This document shows positions 29,414 to 35,963 of a stretch of DNA of 35,963 nucleotides, one piece after another. A program made the position numbers and the translations under genes. Each line of letters begins with the position of its first letter. The stretch's first letter is position 1. The notes beneath the pieces were generated by a model. That model was not told the DNA's origin. It saw only the letters and a list, made by a program, of their open reading frames with translations, and ran no database searches. Location: positions 1 through 35,963 of the forward strand of contig JAABSH010000038.1 of NCBI GenBank assembly GCA_011390465.1, in the 5' to 3' direction. The stretch is from Desulfobacteraceae bacterium. Its GTDB lineage: Bacteria > Desulfobacterota > Desulfobacteria > Desulfobacterales > Desulfosalsimonadaceae.

Positions 29414-31378
29414 ATGGGAATTGCCGGAGATATTGTAATCGTTGTAACCGCGGCCCTGTTTGGCGGCCTGATCGCCCAGCGACTGAAACAGCCTTTGATT
29501 GTGGGCTATATTCTTGCCGGCGTGCTGATCGGGCCTTATACCGGCGGCATCACGGTATCTGATGCCCATGAGATCGAAAAGCTCGCGGAAATCGGGGTGG
29601 CGCTGCTGCTGTTTGCCCTGGGCCTTGAATTTTCCCTTAAAGAATTAAAGCCGGTACGCAATATCGCATTGTTCGGCACGCCTATCCAGATTCTGCTGAC
29701 CATTGCTTTTGGGTATGGCTTAGGCCAGTGGCTGGGGTGGAGCCGGCTGGAATCCATCTGGTTCGGGGGCCTGATTTCACTGTCCTCCACCATGGTGCTG
29801 CTCAAAACCCTGGAAAACCAGGGATGGCTCGGCACCCTGTCCAGCCGGGTCATGATCGGCATGCTCATTGTGCAGGATTTGGCCGTGGTGCCGCTGATGA
29901 TAATCCTTCCCCAGCTTCAGGACCCTGAGGCCGGGCTGCCCATTCTGGGGATTGCCGCGGTCAAGGCAGCGGTATTTCTGGCGGCCATGGTGATCATCGG
30001 CACCCGGGTGATTCCAAAAATCATGAAACATGTGGCGTCCTGGAACTCCCGGGAGCTGTTTCTGCTGACCACCACGGTGATGGGGTTGGGGATCGGTTAC
30101 GGCACCTATCTGTTCGGACTTTCCTTTGCGTTCGGCGCGTTTGTGGCGGGACTGCTCATCAGCGAATCAGATTACGGTTATCAGGCCTTGAGCGATATTC
30201 TGCCGCTCAGGGATATTTTCAGTCTGCTGTTTTTCACTTCCGTGGGCATGCTCATTGATCCCGGGTTTTTAATGGCAAATATCATGACCGTGCTTTTTCT
30301 CGTGGCGGTGGTGATGACGGCAAAAGGCCTGGTGTTTGGCGTGTTGAGCAAACTTTTCAAATACGGCAACATTGTGCCCCTGGCCGCTGGCCTGGGTCTG
30401 TGCCAGGTGGGGGAGTTTTCCTTTGTGCTGGGCCGCATCGGCATCAGCTCCGGCTCCATTTCCACGGAATTTTATTCCCTGGTGCTCACCGTTACCATTG
30501 TCACCATGCTGCTGACGCCCATGGTTTCCGGGCTGTCCGGGCCCCTTTATGCCCTCAGAAACCGATTTGTCAAACCCTATCAATTGCAGACCATCAATTT
30601 GCCGGAAACCGGGTTGTCAAACCATATTGTCATTGCCGGCGGCGGCCGCATTGGAAAATCCGTTGCAGATATTTTAAAAACCCTGGACATGAGTTTTGTG
30701 GTGCTGGAATCCAATTATCGGCGGATGGAGCAGCTCAAGCCTGCTGGATATCCCATTATTTACGGGGATGCCACCCAGTCGGTCATTCTGGAGGCCGCGG
30801 ATCTGGACAAGGCGAAACTGCTGCTCATCACCACTCCGGTTACCCTTATTTCCCAGGCCATTGTCATCCAGGTCAAAAAAAATCATCCGGATCTGCATAT
30901 TGTCACCCGGGCGGAAACCATTGAGCACCTGATAGAACTTCATAAACAGGGGGTCTATCATGTGGTGCAGCCGGAATTTGAGGCCAGTCTGGAGTTCACG
31001 CGGCTCGCCTTGCTGCATCTGAACATGAATACCGAGCGCATTCAGCAGTTAACCGATGAAATCCGGCGGGATCTTTATCAGCCTCTCTATGCGGCGGACA
31101 CCGGGTATGAGATGCTTGCCCAGCTCCAAAATGTGTCCCATCTTCTGGAATTGAATTATATTCCTTTGGAAACCAGGAGTTCACTGGTGGGACAAACCCT
31201 TGCGGAAAGCGCCATCCGTGCCCGGACCGGGGCCACGGTGGCCGGGGTTATCCGCAAAGGCATTCTTTATCCCAATCCCAGCCCGGAATTTTCCTTCCGG
31301 GCGAAGGATGTGGTGGCCGTGATCGGACAAAGCGAAGATTTCAAAGCGTTCCGCAAGATGGCCGGGGAGGTGGGGTGA
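29414..31378 (+). CDS. Kef-type (CPA2) cation/proton antiporter with TrkA-N and TrkA-C domains
   Basis: 654-aa membrane protein. About 12-13 TM helices over residues 1-385, starting [23 protein letters not shown]2 features [30 protein letters not shown] and [17 protein letters not shown] with the conserved Gln-Asp pair, and [18 protein letters not shown]. Then TrkA-N (about 398-515) with [18 protein letters not shown] and YGDATQS, and TrkA-C (about 570-650; [20 protein letters not shown]). AGGAAAGGAAA precedes ATG. Forms a K+ handling operon with the RCK channel upstream. Confidence 0.92.
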   Translation: MGIAGDIVIVVTAALFGGLIAQRLKQPLIVGYILAGVLIGPYTGGITVSDAHEIEKLAEIGVALLLFALGLEFSLKELKPVRNIALFGTPIQILLTIAFGYGLGQWLGWSRLESIWFGGLISLSSTMVLLKTLENQGWLGTLSSRVMIGMLIVQDLAVVPLMIILPQLQDPEAGLPILGIAAVKAAVFLAAMVIIGTRVIPKIMKHVASWNSRELFLLTTTVMGLGIGYGTYLFGLSFAFGAFVAGLLISESDYGYQALSDILPLRDIFSLLFFTSVGMLIDPGFLMANIMTVLFLVAVVMTAKGLVFGVLSKLFKYGNIVPLAAGLGLCQVGEFSFVLGRIGISSGSISTEFYSLVLTVTIVTMLLTPMVSGLSGPLYALRNRFVKPYQLQTINLPETGLSNHIVIAGGGRIGKSVADILKTLDMSFVVLESNYRRMEQLKPAGYPIIYGDATQSVILEAADLDKAKLLLITTPVTLISQAIVIQVKKNHPDLHIVTRAETIEHLIELHKQGVYHVVQPEFEASLEFTRLALLHLNMNTERIQQLTDEIRRDLYQPLYAADTGYEMLAQLQNVSHLLELNYIPLETRSSLVGQTLAESAIRARTGATVAGVIRKGILYPNPSPEFSFRAKDVVAVIGQSEDFKAFRKMAGEVG

Positions 31379-31491
31379 AGAAAGGAAGGATGCAAAATCT
31401 GTAAAAACTTAGGCGTTCCTGTGGTCAAATAATTTTGAGGAACTCTGGAGGGGTTACCCATCACAATCATCGATTTTCCCGGAAAAGGGGT

Positions 31492-31818
31492 TTATGCAGG
31501 AGCAGAGTTATGAATATTTGTGCCTGGAAATAGAACCTTTACTTCCTTGTCAATTTGTTTGCCGATTTTGTTTCGGGCCTCCTTCATATTGTATCGCATT
31601 TGCAGGTTAATCCAGAATTCAGGCTCTATGCCAAAATATTTGCCCAGTCGAAGCGCTGTGTCGGCGCTGATTTCCCTTTTCCCGTGAATTACCTGGCTGA
31701 TACGGTTTGCCGGCACATTAATATCTTTGGCCAACTGATTCTGGCTGATGTTCATGGGTTTGAGAAATTCTTCCAGAAGCACATCACCCGGTGTAATGGG
31801 GGATAATTTTTTTGCCAT
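31492..31818 (-). CDS. higA: HigA-family antitoxin (XRE)
   Basis: 108-aa DNA-binding antitoxin. Seen: ITPGDVLLEEFLKPMNISQN, QLAKDINVPANRISQVIHGK (helix-turn-helix) and LGKYFGIEPEFWINLQMRYN, the standard HigA text, with a slightly extended C-terminus. The HigB toxin that should precede it is reduced to its last codons (31825-31872), so no promoter of its own is obvious; transcription may come from the helicase/glycosyltransferase operon on the same strand. Confidence 0.9.
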   Translation of the reverse strand: MAKKLSPITPGDVLLEEFLKPMNISQNQLAKDINVPANRISQVIHGKREISADTALRLGKYFGIEPEFWINLQMRYNMKEARNKIGKQIDKEVKVLFPGTNIHNSAPA

Positions 31819-31824
31819 AATTTT

Positions 31825-31872
31825 CTATCCTTTGTGATAATCAACAATCTCTACATCAATGGCAGGCCAATA
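31825..31872 (-). pseudogene. Stub of HigB toxin C-terminus
   Basis: The minus strand reads YWPAIDVEIVDYHKG then TAG, six bases... before the HigA start; DVEIVDYHKG is the usual HigB ending. The frame directly follows the stop of the glycosyltransferase gene, which shows where the deletion joined. About 80 toxin codons are gone. Confidence 0.75.
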
Positions 31873-32973
31873 TTAATGTCCCTCCGTCAGCTGGGTCAGC
31901 ATCCGGTCATAGTCGGAAATCACATTTTCCCATAAAAATCTTTTCATTTCCGTGGCAAGCTGTTTTTGTGCTGTCTGATACCCTTCAATGTCTGTTATGA
32001 TCCGGGCCAGTTTTTCGATGAAATCGTGTTTATTTCTGTAAAGAAACAAATCGTGAAATGCATCCGGCAAAATCTCCGGATAAGATAACCGTTTGGGCAG
32101 CAGGGGAACGCATCCGGCCAGAACGGCTTCAACAACGGACATGCCGAAATTTTCCTGAATGGCCGTGCTGACCACAACGCTGCCCTGTTTTAAGAGATTG
32201 AAATAATCCGTGCGTGACGCCACATACCCGAACTGAACAATTTTATCCTTGAACCGTTTTTGCGCCTGGAAAAATTCTTCCTGAATTTTGCCGAAATTTT
32301 CTCCCATCAGGGCTATCCGGAAATCGATTTCCTGTTTTTCGATTGCCTTCAGGGCCTGCAAAAACGTTTTAAAATCTTTGTCAAATCCCCACCGATGGTT
32401 CCAGACGACCAGGGGCGGGCCTGTCTTTTTTTGGGCATCTGTCTCATCTTCCGGTGGAAATGAAATGCCAGGGTACAGCACCTGGGATTTTCTGCGGATT
32501 TTTTTGGCAATGCCTTTGGGAATGAAATCCCGGCCCCTTTTTAAAAATTCCGGTATGGCTTTTAAAAAAGCGGTTTTATGGGTGTTTGAGTTAAATAGCA
32601 CCCTGTCCGCGGCAAGGGCTGTGGTGATGTTGATCATGCCCAGCAGGAACACGCTTTTATCCCCTGCCGGCGCGGGATAGGTGAGCTGGTTTTCGTGGAA
32701 GTAGACGGCTATGGGCGGGCATTTTGCGCCGATCATGGCCTTAAAATCCGAGAGATTAAACAGATCCGTTACAATGACCCCGTCATAGGTCTCAATGGCA
32801 TAATCGGCCTCAATCTGGTCCGCAAGATAAAGGGCCGATCCCAGCATGCGCCACCGGAAATTTTCCCCGGGCAGTTCCACCAGATCAATGGTGTGGGATG
32901 AGTGTGCGGCAAGGCCTTGTGCAAAAAGCCTGTGAGAGCCGACGGAAAAGGGTTCAATCAAGAGGAATTTCAT
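31873..32973 (-). CDS. DUF3524 glycosyltransferase, predicted tRNA-queuosine mannosyltransferase
   Basis: 366-aa GT-B type glycosyltransferase. N-terminal DUF3524 part (about 1-165): LLIEPFSVGSHRLFAQGLA, ENFRWRMLGSALYLA, IVTDLFNLSDF and the signature YFHENQLTYP, FNSNTHK; C-terminal GT1/GT4 part with VVWNHRWGFDKDF and the donor-binding STAIQENFGMSVVEAVLAGC. This domain pair is that of GTDC1/QTMAN, which adds mannose to queuosine in tRNA-Asp. The start overlaps the helicase stop by four bases (ATGA), so the genes are translationally coupled. No que genes are in the window. Substrate is inferred from the family. Confidence 0.8.
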   Translation of the reverse strand: MKFLLIEPFSVGSHRLFAQGLAAHSSHTIDLVELPGENFRWRMLGSALYLADQIEADYAIETYDGVIVTDLFNLSDFKAMIGAKCPPIAVYFHENQLTYPAPAGDKSVFLLGMINITTALAADRVLFNSNTHKTAFLKAIPEFLKRGRDFIPKGIAKKIRRKSQVLYPGISFPPEDETDAQKKTGPPLVVWNHRWGFDKDFKTFLQALKAIEKQEIDFRIALMGENFGKIQEEFFQAQKRFKDKIVQFGYVASRTDYFNLLKQGSVVVSTAIQENFGMSVVEAVLAGCVPLLPKRLSYPEILPDAFHDLFLYRNKHDFIEKLARIITDIEGYQTAQKQLATEMKRFLWENVISDYDRMLTQLTEGH

Positions 32974-34217
32974 TTTTTGGATTTTGATTTTTTCTTTTTT
33001 CTTCTGCGGGAGCTCTGGTTTTCATAATTTTCAATCAATGCCTGAAGATCATCTTCTTCGGCTGTCAAGAGCACGGTTTGGGCATAATCGGCTTTGCTGG
33101 TTTTAATGACTTCGATGTCTTTGTTCAAAAATGCCTGTATTTCCGCAAGCCGGTCTTTTTCTTCTGCACTGCAAAAGGAAACCGCAATGCCTTTTTTAAC
33201 GCCCCGGCCGGTGCGGCCCACCCGGTGCACATAATTTTCCGCCCGGTCCGGCAGATCATAGTTGACCACATAAGCGATATCCGCCACATCAATGCCCCGG
33301 GCGCTCACGTCTGTGGCAATCAGGAGCCGGCAGTCTCCGGTCTTAAAATTTTCCATCACATCGGATCGGAGCGCCTGATCCTTATCCCCGTGAATGGTCA
33401 TGGCGTCAATTTTAACCCGCCCCATGGCTTTTGCCACGCGCTCGGCCCTTACCTTTGTCCGCACAAAAACCAGAATTTTGGTATCCGGATGGTCTTTGAT
33501 GAATTTTTCCAGGAAAAAGCGTTTGTCATCTGCTTCCACAAACATCACAAAATGGGACACATTTCTGGATACCGGGTCTTCCGGAGACACCTGAATGCGG
33601 ATGGCGGAGCTTTTGACCTGGGAAAACGCCAGTTTTTTGATTTCTTTGTTAATGGTGGCGGAAAAAAACAGGGTCTGGTGCCTTCGGGTGAGCTTTTTTT
33701 TCACGGATTTAATGTCATCAATAAACCCCAGATCCAGCATGTGATCCGCCTCATCCAGCACCAGGGTGTCCACGTTCTCCAGCCGGAGGTAACCCTGGCT
33801 GATGAGATCAAACATGCGTCCGGGTGTGGCCACCAGAATATCAATGCCGTCCTGGAGTTTTTTGATCTGGGCGTCCTGTTCCACACCGCCGTAAAGCGCA
33901 AATGCCTTTGTTTTGGTATGGCGGGCAAGGGTTGTAAAAACCTCCCCGATCTGCTGTGCCAGTTCCCGGGTGGGCACCATGACAATGCATTTGATGCCAT
34001 AGGAGCGCCGGCTGGTTTTGGCGGCATGGATTTTATTGATCAGCGGGATGGCAAACGCCGCGGTTTTGCCGGTGCCGGTCTGGGCAATGGCCAGAACGTC
34101 CTCGCCTTTCATGATGGACGGGATGGATTTGTACTGAATATCCGTGGGCCGTCTGAATCCGAGCTGGGATAAATTCTTTTTAATTTCTTCGCTGATGGGG
34201 TATTGTTCAAATTTCAT
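32970..34217 (-). CDS. DEAD-box RNA helicase (RhlE-like)
   Basis: 415-aa ATP-dependent RNA helicase. Seen: Q-motif (LGFRRPTDIQYKSIP, 19-33), Walker A AQTGTGKT (45-52), PTRELAQQIG, GG in YGGVEQDAQ, TPGRMFDL, DEADHMLDLGF, FFSAT, then in domain 2 ILVFVRTK, IHGDKDQALR, LIATDVSARGID and HRVGRTGRG. A short Lys/Arg-rich tail (RRRKKKKSKSKK) is typical of RhlE-type RNA binding. Role in RNA remodelling, ribosome assembly or cold adaptation. First gene of a two-gene operon with the tRNA glycosyltransferase. Confidence 0.93.
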   Translation of the reverse strand: MKFEQYPISEEIKKNLSQLGFRRPTDIQYKSIPSIMKGEDVLAIAQTGTGKTAAFAIPLINKIHAAKTSRRSYGIKCIVMVPTRELAQQIGEVFTTLARHTKTKAFALYGGVEQDAQIKKLQDGIDILVATPGRMFDLISQGYLRLENVDTLVLDEADHMLDLGFIDDIKSVKKKLTRRHQTLFFSATINKEIKKLAFSQVKSSAIRIQVSPEDPVSRNVSHFVMFVEADDKRFFLEKFIKDHPDTKILVFVRTKVRAERVAKAMGRVKIDAMTIHGDKDQALRSDVMENFKTGDCRLLIATDVSARGIDVADIAYVVNYDLPDRAENYVHRVGRTGRGVKKGIAVSFCSAEEKDRLAEIQAFLNKDIEVIKTSKADYAQTVLLTAEEDDLQALIENYENQSSRRRKKKKSKSKK

Positions 34218-34339
34218 GGGGCCTCTTGCGTAACGCCTTAGATGTAAGTTATAAAAAAAATATTACCGTTGAACCCTGAAGAACACAACCTTGAAATTCG
34301 GGGTTGTTCATGGCCGGCGATGGTGTTACAAGTATATGC

Positions 34340-34366
34340 TTAAAAAACAGCTGAGCTGTTTTTTAA
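34340..34366. terminator. Hairpin with A/T flanks between helicase and metF
   Basis: TTAAAAAACAGC TGA GCTGTTTTTTAA: perfect arms with a three-base loop and a T6 run on the plus strand. It precedes metF by about 47 bp and could end transcription arriving on the plus strand, or act in the metF leader. The remaining gap shows nothing else. Confidence 0.6.
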
Positions 34367-34412
34367 TATTTATAAATTATCAATTATATCAAATTATTAA
34401 TGGAGGAAGTCA

Positions 34413-35297
34413 ATGAACGTTGCAAAAGTATTAAAAGCATCCGGCGACCGGCCGGTGATTTCGTTTGAATTTTTTCGGGCCAAAAATGAAAAAGGGGCAC
34501 AGAGCCTTGAAAAGGTGCTGGATCTGTTGTGCGCTACCCGTCACGATTACATGTCTGTAACCTTTGGTGCGGGCGGCTCCAGCCGGGAAGGCTCCTATGG
34601 GTTGATTGAAAAGTTGAAAAATGAGCGCAAGGAAAATGTGGTGGCCTATATTGCCGGGGTGGGCCTGGGCCCGGATCAGCTTACGGAAGTACTGGATAAA
34701 TTTAAAAATTTTGGCATTGAAACGGTTTTTGTGATTCAGGGGGATGAACCCCAGGACGATGCCGGGTTTACCGCCCATCCGGATGCATTTTCCCATGCAT
34801 CGGATCTGCTGAAGTTTATCAAAGAACGCTATGACTTCTGCCTGGGCGCGGCCGGATACCCGGAAGGCCATATCAAGGCGGAAAGTCTTGAAAAAGATAT
34901 TGAATTTGCAAAACTGAAACAGGACAACGGGGCCGAGTATCTGGTGGCCCAGTATTTTTATGACAACCAGTTTTTTTATGATTATGTGGATAAATGCCGT
35001 GCCGCCGGGATCACCATTCCCATTATCCCGGGCATTATGCCCATCTATACGCTCAAACTGACAGAAATCCTCTCCAGCGTCTGCGGTTCAGCTATCCCGG
35101 CGGATGTCCGGAAACGCCTGGACAGCATTCCCGCGGATGACAAAGACGGGGTGGTTCAATACGGGATTGAACTGGCAACGGCCCAGTGCCGGGATCTGTT
35201 GAAGCACGGGGTGGCGGGACTGCATTTTTATACCATGAACCGCGGAAAATCCGTAAACGCCATTGTGACAGCTCTTGAAAAGGACGGGCTTGTTTAA
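34413..35297 (+). CDS. metF: Methylenetetrahydrofolate reductase
   Basis: 294-aa FAD TIM-barrel enzyme that reduces 5,10-methylene-THF to 5-methyl-THF for methionine synthesis, and in Desulfobacterota also for the Wood-Ljungdahl route. Seen: VISFEFFRAKNEKG (10-23; usual FFPPR changed to FFRAK), YMSVTFGAGGSSREGS (46-61), the flavin-binding IQGDEP, GAAGYPEGH, LVAQYFYDNQFFYDYVDKCR and PIIPGIMPI, GVAGLHFYTMNRGKS. GGAGG precedes ATG. No metV or hdr partner gene is next to it, so the electron donor is not evident. Followed by a TPP riboswitch for another operon. Confidence 0.93.
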   Translation: MNVAKVLKASGDRPVISFEFFRAKNEKGAQSLEKVLDLLCATRHDYMSVTFGAGGSSREGSYGLIEKLKNERKENVVAYIAGVGLGPDQLTEVLDKFKNFGIETVFVIQGDEPQDDAGFTAHPDAFSHASDLLKFIKERYDFCLGAAGYPEGHIKAESLEKDIEFAKLKQDNGAEYLVAQYFYDNQFFYDYVDKCRAAGITIPIIPGIMPIYTLKLTEILSSVCGSAIPADVRKRLDSIPADDKDGVVQYGIELATAQCRDLLKHGVAGLHFYTMNRGKSVNAIVTALEKDGLV

Positions 35298-35459
35298 GGA
35301 GCCGGTTTTTATGCGGATGGAACCGGGCAGACGGTCACCCGGCTTCGCCTGATCGTTACGGTTTTGAACGCTGAGGCCGGGGATAGCGCCGTTGCCGCGT
35401 TTCAGGCCGCCGCCGGCATCCTGATAGAGAAAGTTACCCGCGATATACGGCCGGTGTTT

Positions 35460-35500
35460 GACGGCTTTGTAAAAAGTGCCAAATTTTTTCAGCGCTGCCG
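35460..35500 (+). repeat. Degenerate end of the palindromic repeat family
   Basis: GACGGCTTTGTAAAAAGTGC followed by CAAATTTTTTCAGCGCTGCC resembles the left arm of the repeat at 15307. The right arm is not recognisable. The rest of the 35298-35583 gap shows no gene. Confidence 0.45.
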
Positions 35501-35583
35501 CAAGACAAGACCAAATCCGGCGAGATTGTTTGCGCGGCCGGATTTTGCTTGACATTCGAACCGTATTTAACCAGAACTGAAGC

Positions 35584-35671
35584 GAGTTAGGGGTGTTGCA
35601 GAGCAACTGAGAATCCGTGGACGGATAACCCTTGGAACCTGATCAGGATAATACCTGCGAAGGGAAACGAT
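35584..35671 (+). promoter_or_regulatory. TPP riboswitch (THI element)
   Basis: Canonical aptamer: TAGGGGTG, the pyrimidine-sensing CTGAGA (35607-35612), ACCCTT, GAACCTGATC, GGATAATACCTGCG and the closing AGGGAAACG. It binds thiamin pyrophosphate and controls the thi4 gene 125 bp downstream. A terminator follows at 35699. Confidence 0.96.
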
Positions 35672-35698
35672 GGCTTTTCTGACAGTTTGTTTTTTTGA

Positions 35699-35730
35699 CC
35701 GTTTCTCTTTGCCGGGAAACGGTTTTTTTG
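35699..35730 (+). terminator. Intrinsic terminator of the TPP riboswitch expression platform
   Basis: CCGTTTC (35699-35705) pairs with GAAACGG (35716-35722), followed by seven T. The 5' arm can alternatively pair with GGGAAACG at the end of the aptamer (35662-35669), so ligand binding would free the arm and let the terminator form. The pairing switch is inference from sequence. Confidence 0.75.
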
Positions 35731-35796
35731 TTTTGCCGTTTCCGAAAAAACCTGATCCGGACAGCGCTGATATCTTAAAATTAAAGGAGACGTTGC

Positions 35797-35963
35797 ATGG
35801 CTTTGGATGAAATTATCATTACACGGGCGATTATCGAGCGGTATTACGAGAAACTTACGGCAAACCTGGAAACGGACGCGGCGATTGTGGGCGGCGGGCC
35901 GTCCGGACTGGTGGCAGGTTACTTTCTTGCCAAGGCCGGTAAAAAGGTGGTAATGTATGAACG
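35797..35963 (+). CDS. thi4: Thiazole synthase Thi4 (partial, runs off the window)
   Basis: First 55 codons of a Thi4/ribose-1,5-bisphosphate isomerase-type protein. [20 protein letters not shown] is the Thi4 start, followed by the dinucleotide-binding [20 protein letters not shown] and VVMYER. Thi4 makes the thiamin thiazole precursor from NAD and glycine; in anaerobes the enzyme commonly uses free sulfide catalytically. The deciding Cys/His residue is outside the window. AAAGGAG precedes the ATG. The TPP riboswitch and its terminator upstream confirm the thiamin role. Confidence 0.9.
   Translation, partial: MALDEIIITRAIIERYYEKLTANLETDAAIVGGGPSGLVAGYFLAKAGKKVVMYE

Noticed and set aside
33078-34172. 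364-codon open frame on the plus strand
   Set aside because: Antisense to the DEAD-box helicase; composition is that of a reverse-frame shadow.

Overview
This looks like a chromosomal segment of a strictly anaerobic Desulfobacterota bacterium, probably Desulfobacteraceae-like. I infer this from protein content and style: acyl-CoA/SDR beta-oxidation genes, a five-PAS hybrid kinase, spermidine synthesis by the carboxyspermidine route, and Thi4-type thiamin synthesis behind a TPP riboswitch. No rRNA, tRNA or CRISPR array was seen.

Layout. (1) 1-9.3 kb, all minus strand: fatty/acyl-CoA metabolism (acyl-CoA dehydrogenase, type II 3-hydroxyacyl-CoA dehydrogenase, flavin-dependent nitronate-monooxygenase-like enzyme, AMP-forming acyl-CoA ligase), with a soluble PAS-rich hybrid histidine kinase and a DUF1499 lipoprotein between. 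The dehydrogenase/SDR pair is duplicated, and each copy has lost a different gene. (2) 9.3-13.0 kb: a scrapyard. It holds two relics of a REP-associated tyrosine transposase, REP-like motifs, a toxin-antitoxin locus with a gutted toxin, the 3' end of a group II intron, an AT-rich island with a membrane coiled-coil protein and a small ORF, and duplicated 3' ends of the ligase and of an aminotransferase. (3) 13.0-19.0 kb: an intact class I aminotransferase, a secreted Gly/Asn-rich protein, an outer-membrane barrel protein, and an ECF sigma / zinc anti-sigma / Met-rich peptide / DUF3106 operon. The secreted protein and the sigma operon share an identical two-block upstream motif, which suggests a small regulon. 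(4) 19.0-24.8 kb, minus strand: a complete arginine-to-spermidine gene set (agmatinase, carboxynorspermidine decarboxylase, carboxynorspermidine synthase, arginine decarboxylase). Every gap between these genes holds a different repeat. (5) 25.4-31.4 kb, plus strand: an ABC1/UbiB kinase, a WcbI-like protein, a two-TM K+ channel with RCK domains and a Kef-type antiporter. (6) 31.5-34.2 kb, minus strand: an orphan HigA, a predicted tRNA-queuosine mannosyltransferase and a DEAD-box helicase. (7) 34.4-35.96 kb, plus strand: methylenetetrahydrofolate reductase, then a TPP riboswitch with terminator and the start of thi4, which runs off the window.

The strongest new observations are the shared ECF-type promoter motif, a 125-bp palindromic MITE present twice with 10-bp target duplications, the reciprocal decay of duplicated beta-oxidation genes, two antitoxins whose toxins have been deleted, and a DUF3106 protein built of six exact 18-residue repeats.
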